A DNA stretch of 64,000 bases from an uncultured bacterium. Its GTDB lineage: Bacteria; Bacillota; Clostridia; Lachnospirales; Lachnospiraceae. Below the pieces are notes generated by a model. That model ran no database searches and had not been told where the DNA came from. It saw only the letters and a program-made list of their open reading frames with translations. The DNA lies in assembly GCA_947383005.1 (NCBI GenBank), contig CANDBT010000020.1, positions 18,789 to 82,788 of the forward strand, in the 5' to 3' direction. Below are positions 1-8,319 of the stretch, piece after piece (positions within the stretch are counted from its first letter, which is position 1; each line of letters starts with the position of its first letter). The translations under genes were made by a program, and so were the position numbers.

Positions 1-299
1 ATTACACAACTGTGGAGTCCGGCAATCAGCGACAGCTCCTGATAGACCTTCCAATAGTAAGAAGGATAAGGCCCCAAATATTTCTCCCCGATAATCACTC
101 CCACATTGAGGATTCTCTTACCTCCACCGCCGCCTTTGGCCTGATAACCCATTTCTGCAGCCACCTGCTTAATCTTCGCCCTCAGCTCTTCGCTAACCCC
201 TTTTTGCCCTGCCAGTGCATTGGATACCGTCACTGTACTTACTTGTAATTTTTCTGCAATGTCTGACAAACGGACTGTTTTTTTCACTTTAATTCGCAT
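1..299 (-). CDS. LacI-family transcriptional regulator, N-terminal part (runs off the window)
   Basis: About 99 N-terminal residues are visible; the gene continues beyond position 1. The start is the ATG at 299. Residues 8-55 form a typical LacI helix-turn-helix: VRLSDIAEKLQVSTVTVSNA, then a hinge region ending near AAEMGYQ. After it the protein enters the periplasmic-binding-like domain (ILNVGVIIGEKYLGPYPSYY). Such proteins are effector-responsive DNA-binding dimers that usually regulate sugar use; the effector cannot be inferred because the binding domain is cut. It is transcribed leftward, away from the ATPase remnant at 363-1127. The family is certain, the target unknown. Confidence 0.9.
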   Translation of the reverse strand, partial: MRIKVKKTVRLSDIAEKLQVSTVTVSNALAGQKGVSEELRAKIKQVAAEMGYQAKGGGGGKRILNVGVIIGEKYLGPYPSYYWKVYQELSLIAGLHSCV

Positions 300-362
300 C
301 CCCTTTTTACTTTAATTTTTTAACTTATTTAATTATATTTAATTAATTGCAATCTGTCAATA

Positions 363-1127
363 GGGTCTCCGTATCACGGCATAGCAAAACCGAAGCGTGA
401 AATGTATATCGACGACATTATCCCGGACGGGATCTAAGTCTCCAGCCTTATACTTGCGACGCAAATGTTGTAACTTTATTATGAATTTTCTGTGGTGCCA
501 TTGATAATTTGAGAAATTCGTGGGAATGATATTCTGGATTTCCTCGCATCACAAATCAGTTCTCTGACCAATCCTACGAATATTGCTAATGCGCTGACCA
601 GTATGAAGAACGAAAAGGTCAACTCCACTCTGGTTTCCAACTACGTGCAGCACATCATCGATTCGTTCCTCATTTCGATGGCAAAGCGCTATGATGTGAA
701 AGGAAAGACCTATTTCAAATATCCAAACAAATACTACTATACGGATATCGGCCTTCGTAACGCTCGCTTGAACTATCGTCAGTATGATCCCGGCCACATT
801 ATGGAAAACATCATTTACAACGAACTTCTGCGCAGAGGATATTCCGTTGATGTTGGCGTTGTGACTGACCGTACTGGCGGTGCAAATGTACAGAAGGAAA
901 TCGACTTCGTTGTAAATGATGCAGATAAAAAAATCTACATCCAGTCAGCTTTCCAGATGGATACGGACAAAAAGGAATCCTCTAAGCTTGCATCATTGAT
1001 ACTGACAAAGGACTTTTTGAAAAAAATCATTGTTCGCATGGATATCCCTCATAACTTCTATGATGACAACGGAATTTTCCATTGCAATCTGATAGACCTA
1101 CTGCTTGGTCGTGTAGAATTGTTCTAA
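363..1127 (+). pseudogene. Decayed AAA-type ATPase remnant (DUF4143-like C-terminal half)
   Basis: The stretch 513-1127 reads as the C-terminal half of an archaeal/bacterial AAA ATPase with a DUF4143 domain: it contains SLTNPTNIANAL, YYYTDIGLRNARL, a MENIIYNELLRRGYSVDVG core and the nuclease-like EIDFVV strand. The P-loop half is missing. Upstream in the same frame, 363-434 gives KPKREMYIDDI, which fits the preceding part of that domain, but stops at 435, 471 and 510 interrupt it. A 174-residue ORF from the ATG at 603 could still be translated, but it has no good ribosome binding site. I call it a pseudogene. Intact relatives are usually stand-alone genes of about 400 residues. Confidence 0.75.
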
Positions 1128-1161
1128 CCAATAAGCCAAGCGGATATCTTTAATACCATTT

Positions 1162-1195
1162 AGGAGTGGCCCTTCGGGGTTACTCCTATTTTTAT
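1162..1195 (+). terminator. Rho-independent terminator after the ATPase remnant
   Basis: The stem AGGAGT(ggCCC) pairs with (GGGGtt)ACTCCT around a TTCG tetraloop and is followed by ATTTTT. It lies 35 bp after the remnant's stop codon and would end plus-strand transcription. Confidence 0.75.
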
Positions 1196-1203
1196 ACCGT
1201 TTG

Positions 1204-1277
1204 GCACCATTCACTGTATTCTTTCGTCGTTTGCGTCGCAACTTTCTGGTGAAATGGTGCTTTTTTCATGCCATTAA
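1204..1277 (+). repeat. Inverted repeat followed by a T-run
   Basis: GCACCATTCAC near 1204 pairs with GTGAAATGGTGC near 1251 (one extra base) across about 35 bases and is followed by TTTTTT. It could be a long-loop terminator or the edge of a lost mobile element; it sits just before the strong ribosome binding site of the small ORF at 1292. Confidence 0.4.
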
Positions 1278-1291
1278 GGAGGTGATATCGC

Positions 1292-1381
1292 ATGGCAGAT
1301 AGCTTTGGATTAAATTTTGCTTATTTTCTGCTATGCTTTTTCCGTTCTATCCGTTATAATAAGAGAAGCGGATTTATGTAA
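1292..1381 (+). CDS. Small ORF of 29 residues with a strong ribosome binding site
   Basis: The ATG at 1292 is preceded by AAGGAGGTGAT, a near-perfect Shine-Dalgarno sequence, at good spacing. The peptide starts MADSFGLNFAYF, has a hydrophobic stretch FAYFLLCFF and a basic tail RSIRYNKRSG. It is too short for family assignment and I recognise no domain. It sits between two terminator-like hairpins and the palindromic element at 1386, in a segment next to a decayed gene, so it may be the leftover 5' end of a lost gene. The strong ribosome binding site is the only real evidence for translation. Confidence 0.35.
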   Translation: MADSFGLNFAYFLLCFFRSIRYNKRSGFM

Positions 1382-1385
1382 CACG

Positions 1386-1540
1386 CCCAGACGGCATGGG
1401 ATTTGACATGAATTTGGAGCATAGATTTTGGGCGCAAGCTTGCCTATAAGCCAAAGTTTATGTCAAGTCCCATATCGAATGGTCGTCCCGGCTTTTGTCC
1501 GGCATAGACGGGCAGGAAGATGCCCCGTCTGGACGGTTAC
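1386..1540. repeat. Palindromic interspersed element, long copy
   Basis: A 155-bp intergenic block begins CAGACGG and ends CCGTCTGGACGGTTAC. It contains a 14-bp inverted repeat, ATGGGATTTGACAT (1396-1409) against ATGTCAAGTCCCAT (1460-1473), and a hairpin AGACGGG/CCCGTCT near 1506-1531. Parts recur at 13488-13540, 24982-25053 and 33179-33244, so this is a dispersed noncoding family. It lies upstream of the lipoprotein gene. Confidence 0.65.
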
Positions 1541-1599
1541 AATTTTGTACTCATCCAAAAACACACCGATTAGATCATATCCATATGAGGAGGAACCCT

Positions 1600-2445
1600 A
1601 TGATAAAATTTACCCTGCCCATTTCCTGCGGCAAGAAGGCTGTTTTGCTTTCTGCCATCGCCCTCGCCGCCTGCCTGGCTGCCGGCTGCCGTAAAGCGCC
1701 GGAAAAAATTGATCTCAGCAGCACCCATACCACGGCCGCGGAAACCATGGCTCCTGCAACACAGCCGCAATCCACCACGCCGCCGCTTATGGAAACCAGC
1801 GCCCCTCCTGCCGGGACTGATCATGCAGAAGGGCAAAACAACAGGAATATTTCCACAAAAATGAATACCTACTCTTCCGGCAAGGTTGCCATTGACTATC
1901 CCAACATTACCAATATGGCAGATGCCTCCAAGACTGCCGCTCTGGACGAGCTGATCAAGAAAAATGCCTTATCCGTCCTCGATGCCTGTTCTGTCCAGGA
2001 GGATAAGGATACCCTGTCCATCTCCTGCCAGGTATTATCTGCCGATCGCAGCCGGATCACCCTCCTTTACCAGGGAACCCTGACCGCTTCCGGCAGCGCC
2101 CATCCGCAAAATATTTTTTATTCCAATACGATTGATGTAGAAAATGTTTCGGATATCGGTTTCGATCATTATGCCGATCCCTATACGATGGCCGGTTATG
2201 TATTATCTGATGACTGTACTTTTTATCAGACAACGGATCAATTAAGGCCGGAACTCATGAAGGAAAAGAATAAAACCAGTATGGATGACTATACCAAAAT
2301 GTTTACCAATGCCGATTTCCCTTTTACCGGCTCTTTCCCTCAATCCTTTAGTTATGAACACCAGGGGGTAATCTATTTTTCCATTCCGGTTTCCCACGCC
2401 CTTGGCGATTATGCTATTGTCATGTTTGCCCCTGACACAAAATAA
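1600..2445 (+). CDS. Lipoprotein with a DUF4163/DUF3298 (RsiV/PdaC-like) domain
   Basis: The 281-residue protein starts at the ATG at 1600, behind GGAGGAA. A basic N-terminus, a hydrophobic core and the lipobox LAAGC (about residues 30-34) mark a lipoprotein anchored to the outer face of the membrane. A Ser/Thr/Pro-rich linker follows to about residue 85. The rest (KVAIDYPNI ... QSFSYEHQGVIYFSIPVSHALGDYA) looks like the DUF4163-DUF3298 module of RsiV and PdaC proteins, which bind or modify cell-wall material. No deacetylase domain is attached. It precedes upp by 24 bp and may be cotranscribed, but no functional link is obvious. An upstream in-frame start at 1495 lacks a ribosome binding site. 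Confidence 0.75.
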   Translation: MIKFTLPISCGKKAVLLSAIALAACLAAGCRKAPEKIDLSSTHTTAAETMAPATQPQSTTPPLMETSAPPAGTDHAEGQNNRNISTKMNTYSSGKVAIDYPNITNMADASKTAALDELIKKNALSVLDACSVQEDKDTLSISCQVLSADRSRITLLYQGTLTASGSAHPQNIFYSNTIDVENVSDIGFDHYADPYTMAGYVLSDDCTFYQTTDQLRPELMKEKNKTSMDDYTKMFTNADFPFTGSFPQSFSYEHQGVIYFSIPVSHALGDYAIVMFAPDTK

Positions 2446-2469
2446 AACCAAAAAAGGAGAACAATATCT

Positions 2470-3099
2470 ATGGAAAACCTGCACATCATCAGCCATCCGC
2501 TAATCCAGCACAAAATCTCCATACTCCGCGACAAACGCACCGGCACCAACGAATTCCGTGCATTGATTGAGGAAATCGCTATGCTTATGGGCTATGAAGC
2601 GCTTCGCGACCTTCCCCTTGAGGACGTCCAGGTTGAAACTCCTATCGAAACCTGTATGGCGCCTATGATTGCCGGGAAGAAACTGGCCATCGTCCCCATT
2701 CTCCGCGCGGGCCTGGGAATGGTCAATGGCATCCTGGCCCTGGTCCCCAGCGCCAAGGTGGGCCACATCGGCCTGTATCGGGATGAGACGACCCATGAGC
2801 CTCATGAATATTACTGCAAGCTGCCCGATCCCATTGAGCAGCGGACTATCCTTGTGACCGATCCCATGCTGGCCACCGGCGGTTCAGCCGTAGCTGCCGT
2901 AAACTTTATCAAACAACATGGAGGGAAAAACATCAAATTCATGTCGATCATCGCGGCGCCGGACGGCATTGAACGCCTGACAAAAGCCCATCCGGATGTA
3001 CAGATTTATCTTGGTCACCTGGATCGCTGCCTCAACGAAAACGCCTATATCTGCCCCGGCCTGGGTGACGCCGGCGACCGGATTTACGGCACGAAATAA
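2470..3099 (+). CDS. upp: Uracil phosphoribosyltransferase
   Basis: The 209-residue length is exactly typical. The enzyme salvages uracil: uracil + PRPP gives UMP + pyrophosphate, in the cytoplasm. The PRPP loop [11 protein letters not shown] lies at about residues 128-139. The uracil-binding C-terminus ([16 protein letters not shown]) is intact. An RRAG-type flexible loop is seen as PILRAGLGM near residue 75. The start follows AAAAAAGGAGAACAATATCT. The de novo pyrimidine operon is 20 kb away, so salvage and synthesis are separately placed here. Confidence 0.97.
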   Translation: MENLHIISHPLIQHKISILRDKRTGTNEFRALIEEIAMLMGYEALRDLPLEDVQVETPIETCMAPMIAGKKLAIVPILRAGLGMVNGILALVPSAKVGHIGLYRDETTHEPHEYYCKLPDPIEQRTILVTDPMLATGGSAVAAVNFIKQHGGKNIKFMSIIAAPDGIERLTKAHPDVQIYLGHLDRCLNENAYICPGLGDAGDRIYGTK

Positions 3100-3120
3100 T
3101 AAAGGATCAGAAAAATACGA

Positions 3121-3169
3121 AAACAGCCGCCAAATGAGCACCAACGATAAACTCATTTGACGGCTGTTT
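3121..3169. terminator. Bidirectional terminator between upp and the convergent gene
   Basis: AAACAGCCGCCAAATGAG (3121-3138) pairs with CTCATTTGACGGCTGTTT (3152-3169) with one mismatch. T-rich sequence follows on both strands. The flanking genes upp and the acyltransferase converge here, so it can serve both. Confidence 0.85.
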
Positions 3170-3200
3170 CTCTGCCCTTCCTCATTCAACATTTTAGTAA

Positions 3201-3872
3201 TTATTGCTTTTGAACCACTTCCCCCTGCTTTTTATAAATAGAACCGGCATCCACGCACACACGCACACTGGAAAGCGGATAAATATTAGCATTCTTCCCG
3301 ATTACTGTCCCGGGATTCAACACCGAACCGCAGCCGACTTCGACTCCGTCGCCGATCATTGCGCCGAATTTCTTCATTCCTGTCTCGATATCCCCGTCCT
3401 CCGCATGGACTTTCACCAGCATTTTATCGGATTTCACATTGGAGGTAATCGAACCGGCGCCCATATGGGCCTTATAGCCCAGTATGGAATCCCCCACATA
3501 ATTATAATGGGGAACCTGTACGTTATCAAAAAGAATAACGTTTTTAAGCTCGGAAGAATTTCCCACCACCGCATTGGCGCCGATAATCACTTTGCCGCGG
3601 ATATAAGCACAATGACGGATTTCCGCTGCCGGCCCGATAATCACCGGCCCGATAATTCCTGCCGTGGGCGCCACCCTAGCCGTCTTATGAATCCAAATTC
3701 CCTCTGACGGATTCACATATTCGCTTTTGGGCAAAGTCTCCCCCAATTTGCGGACAAACTCCCCGATATGGGGCAGCACTTCCCACGGGTACTCATGCTC
3801 TTCCATAAGCGGCCTGGCCATCGTATGCTCCAGGCTGTATAAATCGCTAATTTTCATCTCTCTCTGCTTCAT
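3201..3872 (-). CDS. Left-handed beta-helix acyltransferase / sugar-nucleotidyltransferase-like protein
   Basis: The protein has 223 residues. The ATG at 3872 is chosen because AAAGGAGA lies 8 bases upstream; a TTG one codon earlier is less likely. From about residue 65 on it shows hexapeptide repeats (IIGPVIIGPAAEIRHCAYIR, VIIGANAVVGNSSELKN, VEVGCGSVLNPGTVIGKNA), the left-handed beta-helix fold of GlmU-type acetyltransferases. The N-terminal 60 residues are short and do not contain a full nucleotidyltransferase domain. Many annotations call this type UDP-N-acetylglucosamine pyrophosphorylase-related, but from sequence only the helix fold is safe and the substrate is unknown. It ends at the bidirectional terminator and lies 15 bp downstream of topB. 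Confidence 0.75.
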   Translation of the reverse strand: MKQREMKISDLYSLEHTMARPLMEEHEYPWEVLPHIGEFVRKLGETLPKSEYVNPSEGIWIHKTARVAPTAGIIGPVIIGPAAEIRHCAYIRGKVIIGANAVVGNSSELKNVILFDNVQVPHYNYVGDSILGYKAHMGAGSITSNVKSDKMLVKVHAEDGDIETGMKKFGAMIGDGVEVGCGSVLNPGTVIGKNANIYPLSSVRVCVDAGSIYKKQGEVVQKQ

Positions 3873-3887
3873 CAATCCTATCTCCTT

Positions 3888-5906
3888 TTACTGTTTATAG
3901 TTTTTCCCTGTTTCCTGAAAATACTCATCCAACTGGTTCTGGTTATTCAATTTCAATACCCCGCTGGTACGACCCGCCACAAAATGCTCCAGTTTTTCCA
4001 TATATTCATCCGGGGTGATCGTCCCTTCCGCCACATAAGTCAGCCCTTTTTCCCAACTGGCCGTCAATTCCGGATTTAACAGTTGGCGAATAGAACCATT
4101 CACCACATCAAAAACCAGTTCTCCCAGCAAGGTAGGCGTAATCACCTGCGTCTTGCCGTTGAGCGCCAGATAATTGATATTTACCAGTTTTTTCAATATC
4201 TCCGCTCTGGTAGCGCTGGTGCCGATACCGCTCCCCTTAATCTGGGCCCGCAGCTCCTCGTCCTCGATTAGCTGTCCTGCATTCTCCATAGCCAATATCA
4301 TGGAACCGGAAGAATAACGTTTGGGCGGGGAAGTCTCCCCTTCCTTTACAGACAGGCGTCTCAAAGGCAGCGCCATGCCTTTCTTTAATGTCTTCAGCAT
4401 TGCGGCAAAACGGGGATTTTCCTGATCTTTCCCATTCAGATCCGAATCTTCCCTGCCCTGCCCTGCTTCCTCCGCTTTCTTGCGAAAATGGGATACATCT
4501 GCCACTTTCAAATATCCCTCTTCTATCTGTATCCGGAAACCGGCAAAAAAATGTTCCCTGTCGGCTTCCATTTCCAGCGAATATTTCTGATAAACTGCTG
4601 CCGGATAAAAAACACTGAGAAACCGCCGGGCAATCAATTCATAAACCTTTACCGCCAAAGGCGCCAGGCCCTTCAAAGCTCCAAGCCCCTGGCCGGTAGG
4701 CACTATCGCATAGTGATCCGTAATTTGCTTATCGTTGACATACCTGGTCTTTGCGATATTTTTATAAGTCCCCTGGTTCAGCACCTCTGCCGCAAACCGG
4801 CTCACCGGCCCGAAATTTTTAAGGCCGCCGATATTTTTATGGATTTCCTTCGCTACCGCCGTGGACAGTACCCTGGCATCTGTACGGGGATAAGTAACCA
4901 GCTTTTTCTCGTAAAGTTCCTGGGCTATTTTCAGCGTCTGGTCGGGGCTGATCTTAAACATCTTCGAACAGTCATTCTGCAGTTCCGCCAGATTGTAAAG
5001 AAGAGGAGGATTCTTCGTCTCTTTTTTTCTCTCAACCTTCTTCAGCACAGCCGTCAAAGGCTCGTTCTGCTTTAACGCATCAATAAGCTTTTCGGCATAA
5101 ATTTTCTCTTTAAAGCCGTTTTCTTTATAGAGAACCGGCGATTGAAAGTAACGGGAACCTTCCACGCTCCTCCATTCCCCATCAAACTCCATATCCTCAA
5201 CAACAAAAGTACCGATCACCCGATAAAAAGGAGTCTTGACAAACTGCCGTATCTCCCGTTCCCGCCGGACGACCATCCCCAATACGCAAGTCATCACCCG
5301 CCCTACGGAGAGCACCGTGCGCTCGGTCTTCATATAACGGGATATGGACGGACCGTATTTGAGAGTAAGCAGACGGGAAAAATTAATCCCCATCAGATAA
5401 TCCTCTTTCGCCCGCAGATAAGCCGATGAAGCCAGATTATCATAAGCTGACCAATCCTTCGCATCCCGGATTCCTCTTAAAATTTCTTCTTCTGTCTGGG
5501 AATCAATCCAAACTCTTTTCCGCGTTTTCTTTTTTACCCCTGCCATCTGATCTACCAGGCGATAAATATACTCTCCCTCCCGGCCGGAATCGGTACAAAT
5601 ATAAATCGTATCCACATCTTCCCGGTTCAGCAGTTTGCTGACAATCTGAAACTGTTTTGACACGCTTTCGATCACCTGATACTTAAATTCCTTTGGCAAA
5701 AAAGGCAGCGTCTGCAGGCTCCACCGCTTGTATTTGACATCGTAAGCTTCCGGATAGCTCATCGTGACCAAATGGCCTACACACCAGGTCACTACAGCCG
5801 AATCTGATTCAATATATCCGTCAGCCCTCCGGCCCGAAATCTTCAGAGCGGCAGCAAACTGCTGTGCCACACTGGGCTTTTCTGCTATGTATAATGATTT
5901 TCCCAT
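3888..5906 (-). CDS. topB: DNA topoisomerase III
   Basis: The 672-residue type IA topoisomerase relaxes or decatenates single-stranded DNA regions through a 5'-phosphotyrosine intermediate. The TOPRIM domain is at the N-terminus (YIAEKPSVAQ; then CTDSGREGEYIYR near residue 105, with the acidic metal ligands). The catalytic tyrosine is in LVTYPRTDAR near residue 340. GIGTSATRAEI near 563 is the conserved region behind the active site. No C-terminal zinc fingers are seen, unlike topA at 34413. Length matches E. coli TopB (about 650). Homologues also occur on conjugative elements, but neighbours here are ordinary chromosomal genes. Confidence 0.95.
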   Translation of the reverse strand: MGKSLYIAEKPSVAQQFAAALKISGRRADGYIESDSAVVTWCVGHLVTMSYPEAYDVKYKRWSLQTLPFLPKEFKYQVIESVSKQFQIVSKLLNREDVDTIYICTDSGREGEYIYRLVDQMAGVKKKTRKRVWIDSQTEEEILRGIRDAKDWSAYDNLASSAYLRAKEDYLMGINFSRLLTLKYGPSISRYMKTERTVLSVGRVMTCVLGMVVRREREIRQFVKTPFYRVIGTFVVEDMEFDGEWRSVEGSRYFQSPVLYKENGFKEKIYAEKLIDALKQNEPLTAVLKKVERKKETKNPPLLYNLAELQNDCSKMFKISPDQTLKIAQELYEKKLVTYPRTDARVLSTAVAKEIHKNIGGLKNFGPVSRFAAEVLNQGTYKNIAKTRYVNDKQITDHYAIVPTGQGLGALKGLAPLAVKVYELIARRFLSVFYPAAVYQKYSLEMEADREHFFAGFRIQIEEGYLKVADVSHFRKKAEEAGQGREDSDLNGKDQENPRFAAMLKTLKKGMALPLRRLSVKEGETSPPKRYSSGSMILAMENAGQLIEDEELRAQIKGSGIGTSATRAEILKKLVNINYLALNGKTQVITPTLLGELVFDVVNGSIRQLLNPELTASWEKGLTYVAEGTITPDEYMEKLEHFVAGRTSGVLKLNNQNQLDEYFQETGKNYKQ

Positions 5907-6012
5907 TTATGCAAAGGATTCCTTTCCTAAACATTCACAATAAATCCCTGTGCCGCTCTTCCGGCGCCACCATAAATGAAATGGATTTACTATAGTTTAC
6001 ACACCAGCTATG

Positions 6013-6936
6013 TTATCCTCTTGGGTGCGCTTCCGAATATTCTGACCGCAGGGCCTCCTTCTGAATATAGTTGACATAAGCTTGAGTCGTGGCCAAATCC
6101 GCATGGCCCAACATCGTCTGCACCACCTGCAGCCCCGCGCCGCCGCTAATCAAATGAACCGCGAAAGAATGGCGCAAAGTGTGAGGAGTAATATCCGTCT
6201 GTATTCCTGCTTTCGCTCCGTAATATTTGACAATTTTCCAAAATCCCTGACGTGACATGGGTTTACCGCTGCAATTAGTAAAAAGCCAGGAAGATTCGTT
6301 ACCCTTGAGCAAAATCTCCCTGGCATGGCTCAAATAACCCCTCAGTGAGCTGCCGGCCGCCTTACCAAAAGGAATTGTCCGCTCTTTTAACCCGTCACGG
6401 CAAGTAATAAACCCCACCGATAAATTCACATCCTGCAACTGCAGGGCAACCAGCTCGGATACCCGGATTCCCGTGGCATAAAGAAGCTCAAGCATAGCCT
6501 TATCCCGAAGCTCTTTCGGCATATCCCCCTTGGGCTGGCTCAAAAAACGCTCTACTTCTTCCACCGTAAGAATAACCGGCGGTTTCTTCTCAGCCTTGGG
6601 CGCTTTCAACTGCTCTGCCGGATCTCTCCTGAGCTTTCCCTGGCTTACTTCATAATGGAAAAATGCTTTTGTCGACGCCATCATCCGAGAAACAGTTGCC
6701 GCTGCCTTTCCCTGCCCTTCCAAATACAAAGCATAAGAATTGAGACTTGTCCGAGTCACTTTCTCCCAATCGGCAATTCCCTGCCCCTCCAAATAGGAAA
6801 CCATCTGTTTCAAATCACGGCGATAAGAAAGCACCGTATTTTTGGAAGCTTTTTTGACCTCCTCCAAATAAGTTATAAATTCCTCAATTTCTTTCTGCAT
6901 CCCACTTTTCCCGATTCTTTCCTTAATATATGCCAC
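6013..6936 (-). CDS. xerD: XerD-type site-specific tyrosine recombinase
   Basis: The protein has up to 307 residues. It has an N-terminal SAM-like core-binding domain (FITYLEEVKKASKNTVLSYR) and a C-terminal catalytic domain with arginine in TGIRVSEL (about 158), HTLRHSF (about 252-258), GHADLATTQAYVNY with the histidine and the nucleophilic tyrosine near 287. XerD resolves chromosome dimers at dif together with XerC. The NUDIX and SpoIIM-like genes upstream match the B. subtilis nudF-spoIIM-xerD order, supporting an XerD rather than phage assignment. The start is uncertain: the GTG at 6936 or the ATG at 6900 (295 residues, nearer the usual length). Neither has a strong ribosome binding site. 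Confidence 0.88.
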   Translation of the reverse strand: MAYIKERIGKSGMQKEIEEFITYLEEVKKASKNTVLSYRRDLKQMVSYLEGQGIADWEKVTRTSLNSYALYLEGQGKAAATVSRMMASTKAFFHYEVSQGKLRRDPAEQLKAPKAEKKPPVILTVEEVERFLSQPKGDMPKELRDKAMLELLYATGIRVSELVALQLQDVNLSVGFITCRDGLKERTIPFGKAAGSSLRGYLSHAREILLKGNESSWLFTNCSGKPMSRQGFWKIVKYYGAKAGIQTDITPHTLRHSFAVHLISGGAGLQVVQTMLGHADLATTQAYVNYIQKEALRSEYSEAHPRG

Positions 6937-6990
6937 ATTCCATACATTATAGCTCTATTTTCCCGGAAAATCAAATACATTTTCCCCACT

Positions 6991-7019
6991 TGAAACAAAG
7001 AGTCCGGCTTGCCGGACTC
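6991..7019 (-). terminator. Terminator after the SpoIIM-like gene
   Basis: GAGTCCGGC/GCCGGACTC forms a 9-bp stem with a two-base loop at 7000-7019. On the minus strand it is followed by TTTGTTTC. It would separate the SpoIIM-like gene from xerD. Confidence 0.65.
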
Positions 7020-7080
7020 TCGCGCCGGGCAAGAGGTTTCGGGCATTCGCCCGATGGGGGAAAAACGGACAAAAACAACC

Positions 7081-7614
7081 TTACAAACAAATGTGCAGCA
7101 GAAATAGAGGATTGATATGAATTTCTGCCAATATCCCAAAAAGCAGCAGCGCCAACACTACCCCCCAAAAGCGTCTTTCCCGGGCTTCATATCCGGAAAA
7201 GTGCCGAATAATTAAAATCCCCCATGACAGCCCATAAAACAACTGATGAGGAAAATTTGACAGCAAAAACACCACCAGCCCATATGCGCCGTTATACCAG
7301 GTCATCAGCACCAGGGAAAATCCTGCCCCGCAGCCAATCCACAAAAGCAGCAGACCGACCCAGAGCCGGCGCATGCGGCTACGGCAAAGCATTTCCACCA
7401 TTACGGTTTCCGCCATCCTGACTAAGAGTATCCAAAATATGCTGCCCAGGCGTTTTTCTCCCGTATTCTGCCATCCCCGCTGCAAATAGCCATATAATAT
7501 CTGATAATCAACCACGCCGGATGCAAACAACTGATTAGCGGCAATTGTTGCCAGCAATATCCCTGCCCCGATCCAAAACAACAAATAAATCCCCTGAATT
7601 TTCCTTCTCGTCAT
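7081..7614 (-). CDS. SpoIIM-like membrane protein
   Basis: The 177-residue protein has about five hydrophobic segments (GIYLLFWIGAGILLATIAA, IFWILLVRM, LWVGLLLLWIGCGAGFSLVL, GLVVFLLSNF, FWGVVLALLLFGILAEI). The NFPHQLFYGLSW segment resembles the PHGxxE region of SpoIIM-superfamily proteins. SpoIIM is part of the SpoIID-P-M peptidoglycan machine used in forespore engulfment. Position between nudF and xerD is the same as in B. subtilis and is the main support. It is shorter than B. subtilis SpoIIM (about 214 residues) and sequence likeness is weak, so I give no gene symbol. Confidence 0.6.
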   Translation of the reverse strand: MTRRKIQGIYLLFWIGAGILLATIAANQLFASGVVDYQILYGYLQRGWQNTGEKRLGSIFWILLVRMAETVMVEMLCRSRMRRLWVGLLLLWIGCGAGFSLVLMTWYNGAYGLVVFLLSNFPHQLFYGLSWGILIIRHFSGYEARERRFWGVVLALLLFGILAEIHINPLFLLHICL

Positions 7615-7690
7615 AGCCGCTCAGATACTGCCGGTTTTTACCAATCTACGCGGCCGGGGGCTGTCTTATGCCTGCTTTTTTGCGTTATGC

Positions 7691-8272
7691 TTACTTCAGA
7701 TATTTGCGGGAATAAGCCATTATCGCTGCCACCGTTTTCGAATCCGTCATCTTTCCGGCATAAATAAGCGCTTCTAAATCTTCTACTGACCAGGCTTCCA
7801 CGGCAATCACTTCATCCTCATCCAAATGCTGATGAGAAGGAATCAAATTTCTCGCCACAAAAAGGTCAATTGCTTCGTCACAAAAGGCTACCGTGGTATT
7901 CAGCGTCATCAGGTATTCCAAATGATCGCAGCGATAGCCCGTCTCCTCCTCCAGCTCCCGGTAAGCGCAATCAATTCTCGGCTCATTCGGATCGTCTACT
8001 TTACCGGCAGGAATCTCCAATGTCCAGCGGTCCAAAGCATTCCGGTATTGGCGAACCATCAAAATCTTCCCATCATCCGTTACCGGTACAACAGCGGCTG
8101 CCCCATCATGATGGATATAGTCCCAATGAGCCTCATGCCCATTGGCAATGACCGTATCCTCATAAATCTTTAAAATCGTTCCCGTGTATCTTAATTCACG
8201 GCTTATGCGCACTACCGGCTCCATCTCGGATGCTTTCTGCCCCTTTTTATTTTCTGTTTTTCGCTCTTCCAT
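7691..8272 (-). CDS. nudF: NUDIX hydrolase, ADP-ribose pyrophosphatase type
   Basis: The protein has 193 residues from the ATG at 8272, which has GGAGAGG nine bases upstream; the ATG at 8290 has none. The NUDIX box is AGKVDDPNEPRIDCAY followed by RELEEETGY, with one residue more than the consensus between the first glycine and glutamate. The REXXEE metal-binding helix is complete. A preceding proline-rich strand LDRWTLEIPAG is typical of ADP-ribose pyrophosphatases, which cleave ADP-ribose to AMP and ribose-5-phosphate. Location next to the SpoIIM-like and xerD genes fits nudF (yqkG) of Bacillus. Confidence 0.88.
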   Translation of the reverse strand: MEERKTENKKGQKASEMEPVVRISRELRYTGTILKIYEDTVIANGHEAHWDYIHHDGAAAVVPVTDDGKILMVRQYRNALDRWTLEIPAGKVDDPNEPRIDCAYRELEEETGYRCDHLEYLMTLNTTVAFCDEAIDLFVARNLIPSHQHLDEDEVIAVEAWSVEDLEALIYAGKMTDSKTVAAIMAYSRKYLK

Positions 8273-8319
8273 TTCTTTCTGCCTCTCCATAATAAACGTC
8301 TCAAATGATCATTGTTACC

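Noticed and set aside
1495-1599. Longer N-terminus of the lipoprotein
   Set aside because: It would read through the palindromic element and put the signal peptide far from the start; ATG 1600 has the ribosome binding site.
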